Shown here: positions 11,494 to 22,059 of the stretch, piece by piece
Layout: every line of letters begins with the position of its first letter
How positions within the stretch are numbered: the stretch's first letter is position 1
Origin: Callorhinus ursinus
Lineage: Eukaryota; Chordata; Mammalia; Carnivora; Otariidae
Direction of reading: 5' to 3'
Length of the DNA: 64,000 bases
Assembly: GCF_003265705.1 (NCBI RefSeq)
Contig: NW_020312902.1
Location: 7,336,811 to 7,400,810 of the forward strand
Translations under genes and position numbers: made by a program
The notes under the pieces: model-generated
What the model was told of the DNA's origin: nothing
Databases searched by the model: none
Seen by the model: only the letters and a program-made list of their open reading frames with translations

Positions 11494-11561
11494 ATAGCCA
11501 AACTATGGAAAGAGCCCAGATGTCCATCAACAGAAAAATGGATAAAGAAGATGTGGTGTGT

Positions 11562-11606
<45 letters not shown>

Positions 11607-11746
11607 GGAATATTACTCAGCCATCAAAAAATGAAATCTTGCCATTTGCAAAGACATGGATGGAACCAGAGGGTATTATGCTAAGCGAAATAAGTCAATC
11701 AGAGAAAGACAATTATCATATGATCTCACTCATGTGTGGAATTTAA
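11494..11746 (+). pseudogene. L1 ORF2 C-terminal remnant, frameshifted
   Basis: Encodes KLWKEPRCPSTEKWIKKMW, a Thr-His repeat from the CA tract, then MEYYSAIKK. The frame is lost in the A run at 11625-11631, which has six A where ORF2 needs eight, and the remainder (NEILPFAKTWMEPEG, ISQSEKDNYHMISLMCGI) continues in another frame to a stop. Truncated and shifted, so non-functional. Confidence 0.9.
11564..11604 (+). repeat. (AC)n microsatellite inside L1
   Basis: About 20 uninterrupted AC units replacing the usual short tatata/tgtaca segment between the ORF2 motifs KKMW and MEYYSAIKK. Such length is normally polymorphic between individuals. Confidence 0.97.
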
Positions 11747-12054
11747 GAAATAAAACAGAGGATCATAGGGAAAGGGAGAGAAAAATAAAATAAGGTGAAA
11801 TCAGAGAGGGAGACAAACCATAAGAGACTTTTAACTATAGGAAACAAACTGAGGGTTGCTGGACTGGAGGTGGGTAGGGGGATGGGGTAATTGGGTGATG
11901 GGCATTAAGGAAGGCACTTGATGTAATAAGCACTGGGTGTTATATGCAACTGATGAATCACTGAACTCTACCTCTGAAACTAATAATACACTATATGTTA
12001 ATTAATTGAATTTAAATAAAATTAAAAATTTTTAAAATACTGTGGATAAATGTA

Positions 12055-12490
12055 GAAACAATGTGGAAGAATGAAGAAATCTGACTGGGATGGTTTAGGG
12101 TCAATTTCTTGGGGGAGTAACATATAAACAATGTTGAAAGATGAGTTAGTCAGATAGAGAAGGGAGTGGTATTCCAAGAAAAGAACATAGATTGTTCAAG
12201 GCTAAGAAAGCATGAAAGCATGAGCTCAGTGAGAAGGGCAGTGTGGTTGAAGAGTCCATAGTGGGACTGGGGGTTAAAGGGTAAGGTGCCATGGGACATG
12301 AAGCAGGAAAACAAGATTGGGGCTGGAATTTATAAAGTTTAGTTTCTGTAGATCTCATAGGTCATTGTGAGGAGTTTGGTCTTCATCCTGGTAACAATGG
12401 GAATCAGGGTCCTCGTTATTGATCTATAGAAGAGGGAAATGTAGAATAGACAGAACTTTGCAATTACTGGAATTAGAAGCTAAGGAAGAA
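12055..12490 (-). mobile_element. L2 segment
   Basis: Antisense L2 body: gagttagtcagatagagaagggagtggtattcc (in part), cagtgtggttgaagagtc, gtgaggagtttggtcttcatcctggtaacaatggg (in part). These follow the L2 order (vector of gaagagcattccagg, cagtgtggctgg, aggagtttggattttattc, aatgggaagcc). Ancient and dead. Confidence 0.8.
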
Positions 12491-12649
12491 TGAGCTGCGT
12501 GCAGGACTACTGTGAAGGATCTGGCTTAAGTGAGGGAACTTTAGGTAGCCAGGAATGAGTCTGCAATGCCCCAGAACCTGAGGTAGAGATACTCAGAGAG
12601 CTGACAGAGCTGTGGTGGAAGTGTCTGTCTCTCTCATACATGGATGAAG

Positions 12650-12795
12650 ATAGGGAGGTGTGGAGATGTAAAAGAACTTGGCCAAAGTCATGGGACAGAA
12701 AGTTTCTGATTCTGTCAGATTCACTCAAAATTTATGCAAGATTCAAACCCAGGCCTGCCAGGCTCCAAAGCTCATGCTTTTAGTACTTCTGCCAT
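12650..12795 (+). mobile_element. MIR fragment
   Basis: Forward MIR 3' half: aagaacttggccaaagtcatggg, then gattcaaacccaggcctgcc and ctccaaagctcatgctttta, as in the MIR consensus end. Confidence 0.75.
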
Positions 12796-12834
12796 ATGGC
12801 TTCCAGTAGCTCTTTTTATAGGGGTTAATGAACA

Positions 12835-12970
12835 CCTGTTTTGCAGATGGAAGCTGAAGCTCAGAGAAGTGATTTATTCTAGGCTATATGGCCATTAAAT
12901 AGTAAATCTTGGCCTTGCAAACTGACCTTTTTAATTTCAACTCCAGTGCTATTTCCATTACATGGCATTA
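12835..12970 (+). mobile_element. MIR fragment
   Basis: A second forward MIR: ttttgcagatggaagctgaagctcagagaag, then ggctatatggccattaa and ctccagtgctatttccatta. It lies directly after the previous MIR, so either two insertions or one duplicated element. Confidence 0.7.
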
Positions 12971-13104
12971 TCTTTCTATAAAATTTTGCTTTCTAGGGAT
13001 CTTTTTAATTTTCTTCTCTAGAACATAGGCAGGCAATTCTTTGATAAGATTGGATCAAGTAAAAGTCTTCAGAGAAAAAAATATTAGACTAGAGTAATTC
13101 CCTT

Positions 13105-13330
13105 TAGCAATAGAATTCAACCTGCGTGGCTTTGATCCCCAGGGGACATCTGGCAATGCTAGGAATGGTTTTTAGTTGTCACAGTTGGGTGTGAGTGCTG
13201 CTAGCATCTAATGAGTAGAGGCCAGATATTGTGCCCAACATCCTACAGGTCACAAGCCAGCCTCCCACAACAAAGACTTTCCCAGCCTCAAACATCAGTA
13301 ATGCCAAAGTTGAGAAACTCTGGCCTATAG
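13105..13330. repeat. Ancient DNA-transposon-like repeat
   Basis: Contains ccccaggggacatctggcaatg, tttttagttgtcacagttggg, gcatctaatgagtagaggcc, aacatcctacaggtcaca and aaagttgagaaactctgg. These form the ordered core of a well-known non-autonomous mammalian element, probably of hAT/Charlie type. I cannot give the subfamily name with confidence. Confidence 0.65.
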
Positions 13331-13884
13331 CAATAATGCTTTTGCTTGGTAGTTGGAGTCATTGTGGACCACCCTCTGTCCATATATCCCAAGCCTAGAA
13401 AACTCTGTTTTCACTCCCCTGTTTGAGCTGTTACATTAATTGTTGCCTTTATGTGCTTGCTGTCCCCTTACTATCATTTTAAATAATGCAGAGTATTAAC
13501 ACCCATGTCTTGAGAGGCTGACAGGACATATTTTCAGAAAGAAACTTTCTAGGAAATATTTAAAATAGTTTTACTTTTAAAAGTTGAGCTATGCACCTAA
13601 GGACACTATACCTTAAGGAAAAGCCTATCTTTTCTAGTTGAAGACAAGTGGTTTAGACAGCAATTGTAGAGGATGCATAAATAATTGGATTGGTGCCTTA
13701 CCCTAGGGCAGGTTCACTGAAAGGTTTCACCCTTATTTCCATTTGTCCTTTCCTCCTTGTCAGTCTCCCACAGGGTCATACCTCCTCCTTCTGTTCCCTT
13801 AAAGAAACTCTTGGAAAATGCCTATGAGCTCTGAGGAGACACAATTTTGGTCTGTGTTTTGGTAAATTCCTTCTCTTACTATAG
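13331..13884. other. Unique noncoding stretch
   Basis: No gene or repeat recognised. Confidence 0.5.
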
Positions 13885-14465
13885 TGATTTATTTTTTTAA
13901 ATTTGAATTGGCGAAATTATACACACTCATCTTCAAAGTTATCAACAACACTGAAAAGAGTAAAGAAGCAGAAAAAAAAAATCACCCATCATCTCATAGC
14001 CCAGCAGTAACTGTGATTGGAGTTCAAGATTTTTAAATATTTTGTTCCTTTTTTTGATGTAGGTGATTTAAATGTTTTAGCTTCAGAGTTTTTTGTCCTT
14101 TTATTTTTCTTAGGATTATTTTATAAGCATTTCCCCATCTCATTAAAAATTCCTTGGCAATCTTTGATTTAACGGATATAGATTATTCCATTTGTGGGAC
14201 ATATCTTTTTTTTAACCAATGTTCCATTATTGGCTATTTCCTTTTCTCCCCCACTGTTATAAAGAAGTCTGCTGTGAATATCTTTGGAATAAATCTTTAC
14301 CTATAGTCCTGATTATTTTTTCAGGTTATATTCCTAGAAGTGCTCAAGCTTTGGGTCAGAGGGCATGAGAACTTTTAAGGTTGGCCAAATTGCTTTCTAA
14401 ATTATATTAAATTGCAATCCTACCAGTATGCATGAGAATGCTTAGTTTTGTAAGCTTCCGCAGAT
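13885..14465 (-). mobile_element. Very old L1/HAL1-like antisense fragment
   Basis: Plus-strand cues of antisense old L1: cattattggctatttcc, gtctgctgtgaatatcttt, ttcctagaagtgctcaagctttgggtcagagggcatg (in part), aattgcaatcctaccagtatgcatgagaatgc (in part). Heavily diverged, with no coding potential. Confidence 0.7.
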
Positions 14466-16259
14466 CAAAAGAAGAAATTTCTTTAAAGAAATGCCTGAGT
14501 ATAGTGGTATGTAGCAGAGTTTTTAGACTGGAGAACAGAGCCCTAAAAAGAAAAAAAAAAAAAAGAATTCTTAAGAAACAGATCATTAGCGACTAGCTTG
14601 GGGAAGTTAAATGCAGATGCCCACCTTTCTGTTTTTATTACACAGCCAAAAGGGCAATAACTGGCTTCTCCTTTTCTCTCATCAGTTTGTCAGCTCCACG
14701 TATGAAAATATTTGTTGACTTTAAATCAAAAGTTTATTTTAAACAGGTGGAACTTTCTAAGAGCTGGCTTCATATTTCTATCTAGCTCCTTATACTAGGT
14801 CAGGGGCCAGCTAAGTTCACAAGCAAAATTAGCTGAGACAAGCCAAAGGTATTAAGTGACGGCACTCATAATTTATAAAGCAGACATTATTCTGATTGGA
14901 AGTATCTATAAATTACTCTTTCTTCAGTGTCTTTCAGCAATGGGCTTATTGTAGATGAATAAGGAGCATTCCTTGAGGCCATAGATGTGCTTAATAAACC
15001 AGTGGAGAATGTAGAATGATTGCCAGATGGAAAATGAAGAAAATGATTTGGCCTCCATGTAACATTAGATGAGGCATGAAGACCACTGCTGGGGAGGAGG
15101 GAGCACCGACCCTGGGAGACTATGCTACCTGGGAAAGTTGAGTGTCCTTTCGACATTTAAAACGAAAATTAGGACACACCTGTGCATATCAGGACTCCTT
15201 AAGGGTGATCCCTAGACTGAAGAGTGGAAAGGGAACAGAATAAGAATATCAGGAACCAAGGTGACAAAGGAGGCAAACGTCAACGCTGTTGACTTTATTT
15301 GACTTGAGATTGTACCCAACCTCCTTCTGAAAAGACACCATAGCTACAGATTAAAAGCCTAACGCAAGATAAGAAGTGTAAGGTCTTTGACCCAAAGTAG
15401 GAAATGTACATTTTTAGGCTACATGGCATGAGACAATCCAGCCAGGGGGATCCAAATAGGACTTCTCTGCCACTACCACCACTGTGACCACAGAGTTTAG
15501 CTGAATTCACCTTTTAGCCTCTCTGTATTTGCAGCAACGTGTGCCTTACTCAAACTTAAAACCAAATACTTAATGGATCTCATGAGTTCACAGAATTTTC
15601 ACATACTGAAAGCCTATAATCAAGGGGAAAAAAGGGCACTATTGTCCAATATGCTGCTGCTTGTGAAGTGACCTCTGCTTGCAAGCTTTTGTGCTGCAAT
15701 GGTCCATAAGAGAGCTTGATCCTTATTCCGAAAGCATCAAGCGAATGCTAATGAGAGGTAGTAGATACTGTTGCTCCTCAGCCCAGGCTCCCTTTACGCC
15801 TATTAACTGGGTCACTTACCCATCCCCTAGCTACCCTGAGTATTGTCAGCTAAGGCCTCTTGACTGTCCATCTTCTCCAGAGAATTGTCCTCTGCTATAG
15901 GGAGACTCCTACCCTAGGAAAGGAGAACCCCCCCCCAACCTGGGCCTGTTCACAGCCAATGACTGACTGATAAGGAAATAAAAAATGCAGCCCCCTTTTC
16001 TCTAGAGGGAACATGTATGTGGTGGGCGTAATCTTCCAGAACCTGCCAACATCACCCTTGTCCCCAGTAGATCAGGCCAGGCCCAGTCTACCTAAGACCA
16101 TAGCCTGCTTGGCTCTCTCTGTTTCCTTACTTTATTTTTCTCTTCTCCATAGGTTTTATTCTCAGGAGCACTCTATCCATAAATTACATATCCAAATCCC
16201 TCTCAGGCCCTGCTTCTCGATCTAAGACAGGAGAAATTATTTTATGATAATTATTTATC
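14466..16259. other. Unique noncoding stretch
   Basis: About 1.8 kb with no recognised gene, RNA or repeat beyond an A run at 14550-14564. Frames at 14887-15156 (-) and 15679-15900 (+) are short and lack protein-family motifs. Composition is ordinary. Confidence 0.55.
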
Positions 16260-16345
16260 TTTCAGTCTCTTAGAATAGATTTTAAGTTGCTTAAAAGTAA
16301 GGTCTATCTTTTCCCATCCTTGTAACCCTCTAGTGTCCAGTAACT
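16260..16345 (+). mobile_element. L2 3' fragment (weak)
   Basis: gattttaagttgcttaaaag followed by gtaaggtctatcttttccc and tgtaaccctctagtgtccag resembles the L2 gagggcagggactgtctgtc to cagtgcctag section. Short and divergent. Confidence 0.4.
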
Positions 16346-16671
16346 TCCTTCTACATTTTAGGCTCTGAAATAGTAAGCTGAAGCAACAATTGTTATTACA
16401 GAAACATATGAAGAATCAGATTTAAAAGAACCAAACACTACTAATAATGAATCCACATATATTTTGGTCTACCTTTGAATTAGTGAGAGACTACAATAAC
16501 ATATCCAAAGACCAAAATGCCTTTATTTTCTCCTACTCCCAAATTTAATTATTTTCATAGCTCTTGACACATTTTCTTATTCCACCACTACCCGCCAACC
16601 TTTACTCAATTCTGTAATTCTTGACTTAACAGATTTTGAACATCTAACAGATAAATGTCCTAGTGAATTCT

Positions 16672-16940
16672 TTTGTTGTTGATGTTGCAAGTAAAGAAAC
16701 CAATTTGAGTTAGCTTAAGTGGCAAAGGAAATTTTTTGGAAGGATATGAGGGCGTCTTGTAACATTCAAAGAAGAGTCAGACAAGGGGTAATCAGAATGG
16801 ACAGAAACCAGGATAGCTTTGGCAACTTCAGGGGCTGAAGTTCATAGACCTTCTCTTTAGAGAACTACCGTTAATAGGACTTAGCCACCTCCAGCCTCTA
16901 ATTCTTGCATCAATTGGTAAAAAATCCTAAATACAAACCA
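16672..16940. repeat. Unnamed dispersed repeat, copy 2
   Basis: Begins gcaagtaaagaaaccaatttgagttagcttaagtggcaaagg (in part) with gaaattttttggaagg in the position of the ggatttatt of copies 1 and 4. Same family as 11196-11335, 42497-42660 and 59578-59910. Confidence 0.5.
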
Positions 16941-17319
16941 AATACACAGTTTATGTATCAACCCCCCAAATAACCAGTTATGGTCAGAAAATGTCACAAG
17001 TCACCTGCCTGGCTGTTGGGGACCCATCCTAGAGAAGTGGGAATTTTTATGAACAGGCAGGTTCCCTGAAGGTGTACAACCTGAGAAGGTAGCATGCTGG
17101 ACATTCTAGGTCATTTCAGGATTTTTAGGAGAGCCCTCAAGAAGGCTTAAAATTCTGGAGGAGGAGCTAGAATGCATGCCCAAATAGTTATTCTCAACTA
17201 ATGCAAATAAAAATTGACAAAAGTAAAGAGCATAAAAGCCAAACATTTTAGGGGATCAAAAGAAGAAAAAAAAATTTCAGCATTGCATGAACATGGATAA
17301 AGCTAGGGCAGGAAAAGGA
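16941..17319. other. Unique noncoding stretch
   Basis: No gene or clear repeat. Possible remnants of the neighbouring old elements. Confidence 0.5.
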
Positions 17320-17575
17320 GATTTTTTACGAGCCAGAACAGCACAAGCAAAGGTGTGAATAGGCAAAGTGTGGTATTTAGAGGTGGGCTGGCTCTGTTGG
17401 AGGCCCGAGAACATTTTGCAGAGTGGCTAGAAAGCAAGCGCAAAAGGTGAGACTTGGCTTGCTGATGAAGAAGCAGAAACAGGATTTATCAGATAATGGG
17501 GAGGCAGAAGGTTTCTGAGCAGAAGAATGAGGTGATCAAAACTGTGCTTTTAGAAGATCAATCTACTTACACCCA
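17320..17575 (-). mobile_element. L2 segment
   Basis: Antisense L2 body: cagcacaagcaaaggtgtga, then cagagtggctagaaagcaag and tgagcagaagaatgaggtgatcaaaactgtgctttt (in part), matching gcatgtgcaaaggccctgag and ggggagtgacatgatct of L2. Confidence 0.7.
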
Positions 17576-18487
17576 CATTCCCCAAACACTGCTGTTAGGA
17601 GAAATAAAGTCCCAATTTCCTGTACTTTCTAGATGTTTGATGATGCGGAGGCAGCCAGTGTGAAGGATTTCACCACCTTTAAGGGGCCCGTGTGTGGGAA
17701 GGTGTAGCTGAGGCTTCTCAGGTGGTAAATACACATGCAGAGCAAAGAATCAGGGCAATTATCAAAAAATCTTGACTATCAGGCTCACATTCATTTGGCA
17801 GATTCCAATTGTTAATGAAAAACAGTGTGCGTATGGTTTTTCACCCCTTGGTTTGTTTCACCTTGGGGTTGTTTACTTGAGTCACTCACCTAGATAATTG
17901 CTTCTTTTTTCCACCTTTCTCGGTTTCTTTAGTCACAACCCTCATGTGTCAGAGTTCTGAGGGTCTGAAAGAAGCCCCAGTCCCAGGATATGGTAGGAGC
18001 TCCTTTGCCACGCCGGACCGTTTGTCTGTTTCCCTGTCTAGATTCCACTCTCAGGAGAGGAACTTGAGGCCAGAGCTCTGTTGAGATTGAGACTCAGCCT
18101 CTTCTCTCTACATCAGCATCTTTGGAGATTTGGGATTATTTCTTTTGGTAGATAGGAAGCAAAAATTATCAGGAACCCACTGAATCAGGGCCAGGGAAGT
18201 TGCCTCCATAGCTTGAATGCTGCTCTCTCAGAAAATGACACTCATTCCATAGAGACCTGAATGCTAAGATTGGACTTTTCAATATCTCTAGGTTTGTTGT
18301 AAGGGGGAAAAACAGAGGGAGAGGGAAGGATATTGGTGACCTCTGCTTTCCATATGGGTTAGATGCATCATTGTGTAGTGGGTATGAATTCCTCTCCACA
18401 TTACACTTAAATGTAAGAACCATCATATAACTTTATTTTTCTTAATAAAATAAAACCTAGTCTGAGCTCCCATCCATAAGAACACTC
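17576..18487. other. Unique noncoding stretch
   Basis: No gene or named repeat. An 85-codon frame on the minus strand at 18169-18426 has no recognisable motif. Confidence 0.5.
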
Positions 18488-18503
18488 AAGAGTTTCCATC
18501 TCT

Positions 18504-18578
18504 CATCAAAAACTGGTGATGGATGGATGTATGTATGATTTTAAATTAAATTAAAAAAAAAACAGAGAAAAGAAAAAA
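18504..18578 (+). mobile_element. Minimal L1 insertion (about 75 bp)
   Basis: Only the last bases of a carnivore L1: catcaaaaactggtgatgg resembles the L1 tail motif catcaaaaactaatgatg and is followed by an A-rich tail. It is bounded by aagagtttccatctct (18488-18503) and aagagtttctatctct (18579-18594), a 16-bp target duplication with one mismatch. Extreme 5' truncation. Confidence 0.8.
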
Positions 18579-18594
18579 AAGAGTTTCTATCTCT

Positions 18595-19639
18595 GCTATG
18601 GTTTGGGTCTCTGCTGTGTATTGGGAAGTTTGTTGCCAATGTGGGGGCCATGACAATTCTGAGGGGCTTATGTGGTACCCAGAAAAGGAATGATGGGCCT
18701 TAGTTTGCAGTGACCATCGCAGCAATATGGTCAGGTGATGCCATTTTGCCCATATGCCCGTTGTGAGGTCCTCACCTTAGAGATTCTGTCCCTTGCTATT
18801 ACTTTCAACACTTGGCATTTAAGGTCTCTCACCCGAAGACAGCCCACGTTGACACTCCATTTGGGAAACTGCTTGTTGGGCCTGGGTCTCTGACATTCTG
18901 AGAAATACTGCAAACTGCCATTCCTCTCTTAGTAGGTCTTCCCTGTCTGACTCAAGGTACCTCATTCCAACCTTTCCCCTTCAGTGACTTTGAAACAAAC
19001 AAAAGTATCTACTTCTCCAGGGGTGTGTGTGTGTCTGAGAGAGAAAGAGAGAGGAAAGAGAGTTAGTTTTAGATTTGTGTGACGAGGAGGACTGGTCAAC
19101 CCTTTAGAAATCTCATTCTTACCTCTCATCCCTGGAGTGAATGTAAATACAAAAAGAGGTTTTTTTTGTTTTGGGAGAGTTCATAGCAGCTTCCCCCAAA
19201 GCGCTAAAATGCTTCTGGTAGGTTTTATTTGCAGGGGAGGGGTAGGTGGTGAGGAGAGTAACAGGCATTTTAAGTGGTTCTCCCTGATACTTTACCATAT
19301 ATTTTATTTCTTAAAAAATATCAGTAAGAACAGAGCAAAAGTAAGAATAGGAGGAACTTGAGAAGAAAACATTAGCATTGTGGCTCCAGGGTGTCTGCAA
19401 TGTTTCTTATCCCCCTCTGGACCAGCAGGTGAGCTCTTTCTCATTCTCATTTCAGGAATAGGAATAGGGTAGTTCTTTATGACTTCAGGCTAGGCAGGGA
19501 GTTCATCACCAGCCTCCTGCGGGACATGAGGCCCGTTTCTCATACTCTTCTTCCAAGTTCAGAACCTGGATTAGGTTCTGATGTTAAGACCTACATCTGG
19601 CTCCCCATCACCCATGGCTTCAAGTGCCTATTGATACTC
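18595..19639. other. Unique noncoding stretch with GT/GA tract
   Basis: No gene. A short compound (GT)n-(GA)n tract lies at 19022-19056. The remaining sequence is not recognised. Confidence 0.5.
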
Positions 19640-20830
19640 TGAATTTTCTCTTCATTTTGAGCACTCTAAGAATCTCTTCCTCTTGATTTTAAGCTTGGTT
19701 ATATACCCAACCATTATTTGTTCTGTTGTACCCAGGACTCACAAGTGTTGGAAAGGTTCATTTGTTGTGGGAAGTTCTTTGATTATACATTCAGTTTCTT
19801 TAATAGGCAAGGCTATTCACATTTTTTTAAATCAGATTTTGTAAATTGTGTTTTACAAGGATTTTTTTCCTTTTCATTTAATTTGTTGAATTTACTGGCA
19901 TATAGTTGTTCAAATTTCCTCATTACAATCTTATAACATCTATAGAGTCTACAGTGAATATCTTTTTATTTCTGGTATTGGCATTTTGTGTTTTTCACTC
20001 TTTTTAAATTATTGTTCTTGCTAGAAGTTTCTCAATGTTTTAAGTATTTTCAAGAATGAAAATATCACTGTCTGGTTTTCTGCTTTTTTATTTGGTTTAT
20101 ATTCTATTGATTTGCTATTATCTTTATTATTTCTTCCCCTCTACTTATTTTGGGTTTGCTCTACTTTTTCCTAGCTTCTTAAGATAGAAACTTAGATAAC
20201 TAATTTTAAGGCTTTCTCCTCTTCTAATATATACATTTAAGGCTATAAATTTCCCTCTAGGCACTGTGCAATATTGCATCCCATGTGCATCCCAAGTGTC
20301 TCATTATTATTCAGTTTAACACATTTTCTAATTCCTCTTATTTCCTTTTTTTTAGAGAGAGAGAAAGTGGCATGGGAGGGGCAGAGGAGGGAGAGGGAAA
20401 GAGAGAATCCTAAGCAGGCTCCACCCCCAGGGCAGAGCCCAACATGGCTCCATCTCATTACCCGAGATCATGGCCTGAGCCAAAATCAAGGGTCACGTGT
20501 TTAACTGACTGACCCACCAAGGCGCCCCTAATTTCTCTTATTTCCTCTTTGACCCATGTGTTTCTTAGAAGTGTATAATTTAAATTCTAAATATTTGCAG
20601 ATTTTCTTGATATCTCATTGTTACTAGTTTCTAGTTTGAGTCTGTTGTGGTCAGAGGATATACTCTCCAATATTTCAATCTTTTGGAATTGTTGAGGTTC
20701 ATTTTATGGCTCAGGACATGGTCTGTGATGGTGAATATTCCACATGCCTTTTGAAGGAATGTGTATTCTGCAGTTGTTGGGATGTCTGTTGCTCCATCAT
20801 GACTCCAAACAGCGGTTGGGAAGACCCCTT
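19640..20830 (-). mobile_element. Old L1 antisense, ORF2 internal region
   Basis: Antisense ORF2 cues on the plus strand: ttagtttctagtttgagtctgttgtggtcagagg (in part), ctcaggacatggtctgtgatggtgaat (in part), tgaaggaatgtgtattctgcagttgttggg (in part). Carries the SINE at 20346-20527, so it is older than it. All frames are broken. The left boundary is uncertain. Confidence 0.8.
20346..20527 (-). mobile_element. Older SINEC element in L1
   Basis: Reverse SINE ending gactgacccaccaaggcgccc, with a diverged body. Target duplication: ctaattcctcttatttcc (20328-20345) and ctaatttctcttatttcc (20528-20545), one mismatch in 18. The body lacks the late CT-rich pattern of the youngest copies, so it belongs to an older subfamily. 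Confidence 0.9.
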
Positions 20831-20934
20831 CTGTCAGCTGAGGGCGCTTGTCATGCATCCTTTGTCACGTGAATAAATAGTAATTAAAATATTCAATGTA
20901 GTTTATCACAACTTCAGCAAACATTTCTTTTTTT

Positions 20935-21845
20935 GTCATTTACATTGCTTTTTCCTCTTCTCCTTCTTTCTCGCCTTGTTTTCTTTTTGTGCATATTCGT
21001 AATTATTTTTTTATGGTAAAATGCTAGATTGGGTGGAAATATATGGGATAATCTAAGCTTTTCGCTGCTTATCCCAGAAAGTGTTCACCTCTTCCTACCC
21101 ACAGAATGTATGTGTACATTTATCTCTGCACTGCCTCTGCCAATAAATGTTTTCATTTTTTAACTTGGCAGCTCGAAAGGTGAAAATGCCTCTAGTTGTT
21201 AAATTTGCATTTTCAGTTACTAATGAGTTTAAATGCTTTTTACATGTTTATTGGGTAGTAATATTTTTTTGTAAGTTATGTCTTTTGTCCATTTTTATAT
21301 TAAGACATTTATATTTTTCTTATTAATTTATAAGGTTGCTATCATATGCAATCCAAATATTTCTTTTTAAATGTTTTTCTGAGATTTTTTAAGGCATATA
21401 TAGATTTACTCCTTAAGTGATCCAATCTGTTTTCTCTTTTCTCTGATTTTTATTTTACTTATTTTTATGCTTGGTAAACCTATCCATATCTCAAAAATCA
21501 CATCTGATTTCTGTATAATTTATTTAATATGTAGTATGTTTCATTAATCCATGTAGAGAGCATTTTCTTTGGCATAAAGTAAATAACTAATTTTGGAAAA
21601 ATTTGTAATATCACCACCCTATTGAATATTTCTTTTCTCCATTGACTTCTGATGCTGTCTTCATAATTTACTAAATTCTGATATATCATAAAAGCTTTTC
21701 CTGGACTATCTATTTTGTTCCATTGATTTCGTCAGCCTATTTTTGAGCCAATACAACATGTTTTAATTGCTACAAATTTAAAGTACTTTTTAATATCCAA
21801 TAGAGCTTGTCTTGCTTCACTTTTTTCCTTTTTAAAGAAGAACTT
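20935..21845 (-). mobile_element. Very old L1/HAL1-like antisense sequence
   Basis: AT-rich, with antisense LINE cues such as tttaaatttgcattttcagtt, gcctatttttgagccaatacaacatg (in part), ttttaattgctacaaatttaaagtac (in part) and aatatccaatagagcttgtc. Strongly decayed. Confidence 0.6.
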
Positions 21846-21854
21846 GGTATTCTT

Positions 21855-21938
21855 AATATATATACATACGTATATGTATATGTATATATAAACATAAATA
21901 TAAATTATATATGTATATACTAGATATATTATATATGA
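21855..21938. repeat. AT-rich (TA)n/(TATG)n tract
   Basis: An imperfect run of tatata, tatgta and acata units, almost free of G and C, inside the old LINE block. Prone to slippage and DNA unwinding, and likely length-variable. Confidence 0.9.
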
Positions 21939-22059
21939 CCTTTTCTTTACTCTACAAGCATTCTATTGAATAGATATATTATTATAACTATTTTGCTCAT
22001 TAAAAAATAAAGCTTAAATTAAAATATCTTAAGGTTCTTTTGGTTCCCACTTTCAATTC

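Larger units (their letters stand above)
11494..12030 (+). mobile_element. Carnivore L1 3' end with target duplication
   Basis: 5'-truncated L1 holding the end of ORF2 and the 3' UTR (gagggttgctggactggagg, agcactgggtgttatatgc, aactgatgaatcactgaact, ctaataatacactatatgtt). Flanks tttaaaaatgctgtggata (from 11473) and tttaaaatactgtggataaa (12031-12050) form the target duplication with small differences. A CA microsatellite has grown inside its ORF2 part. Confidence 0.95.
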
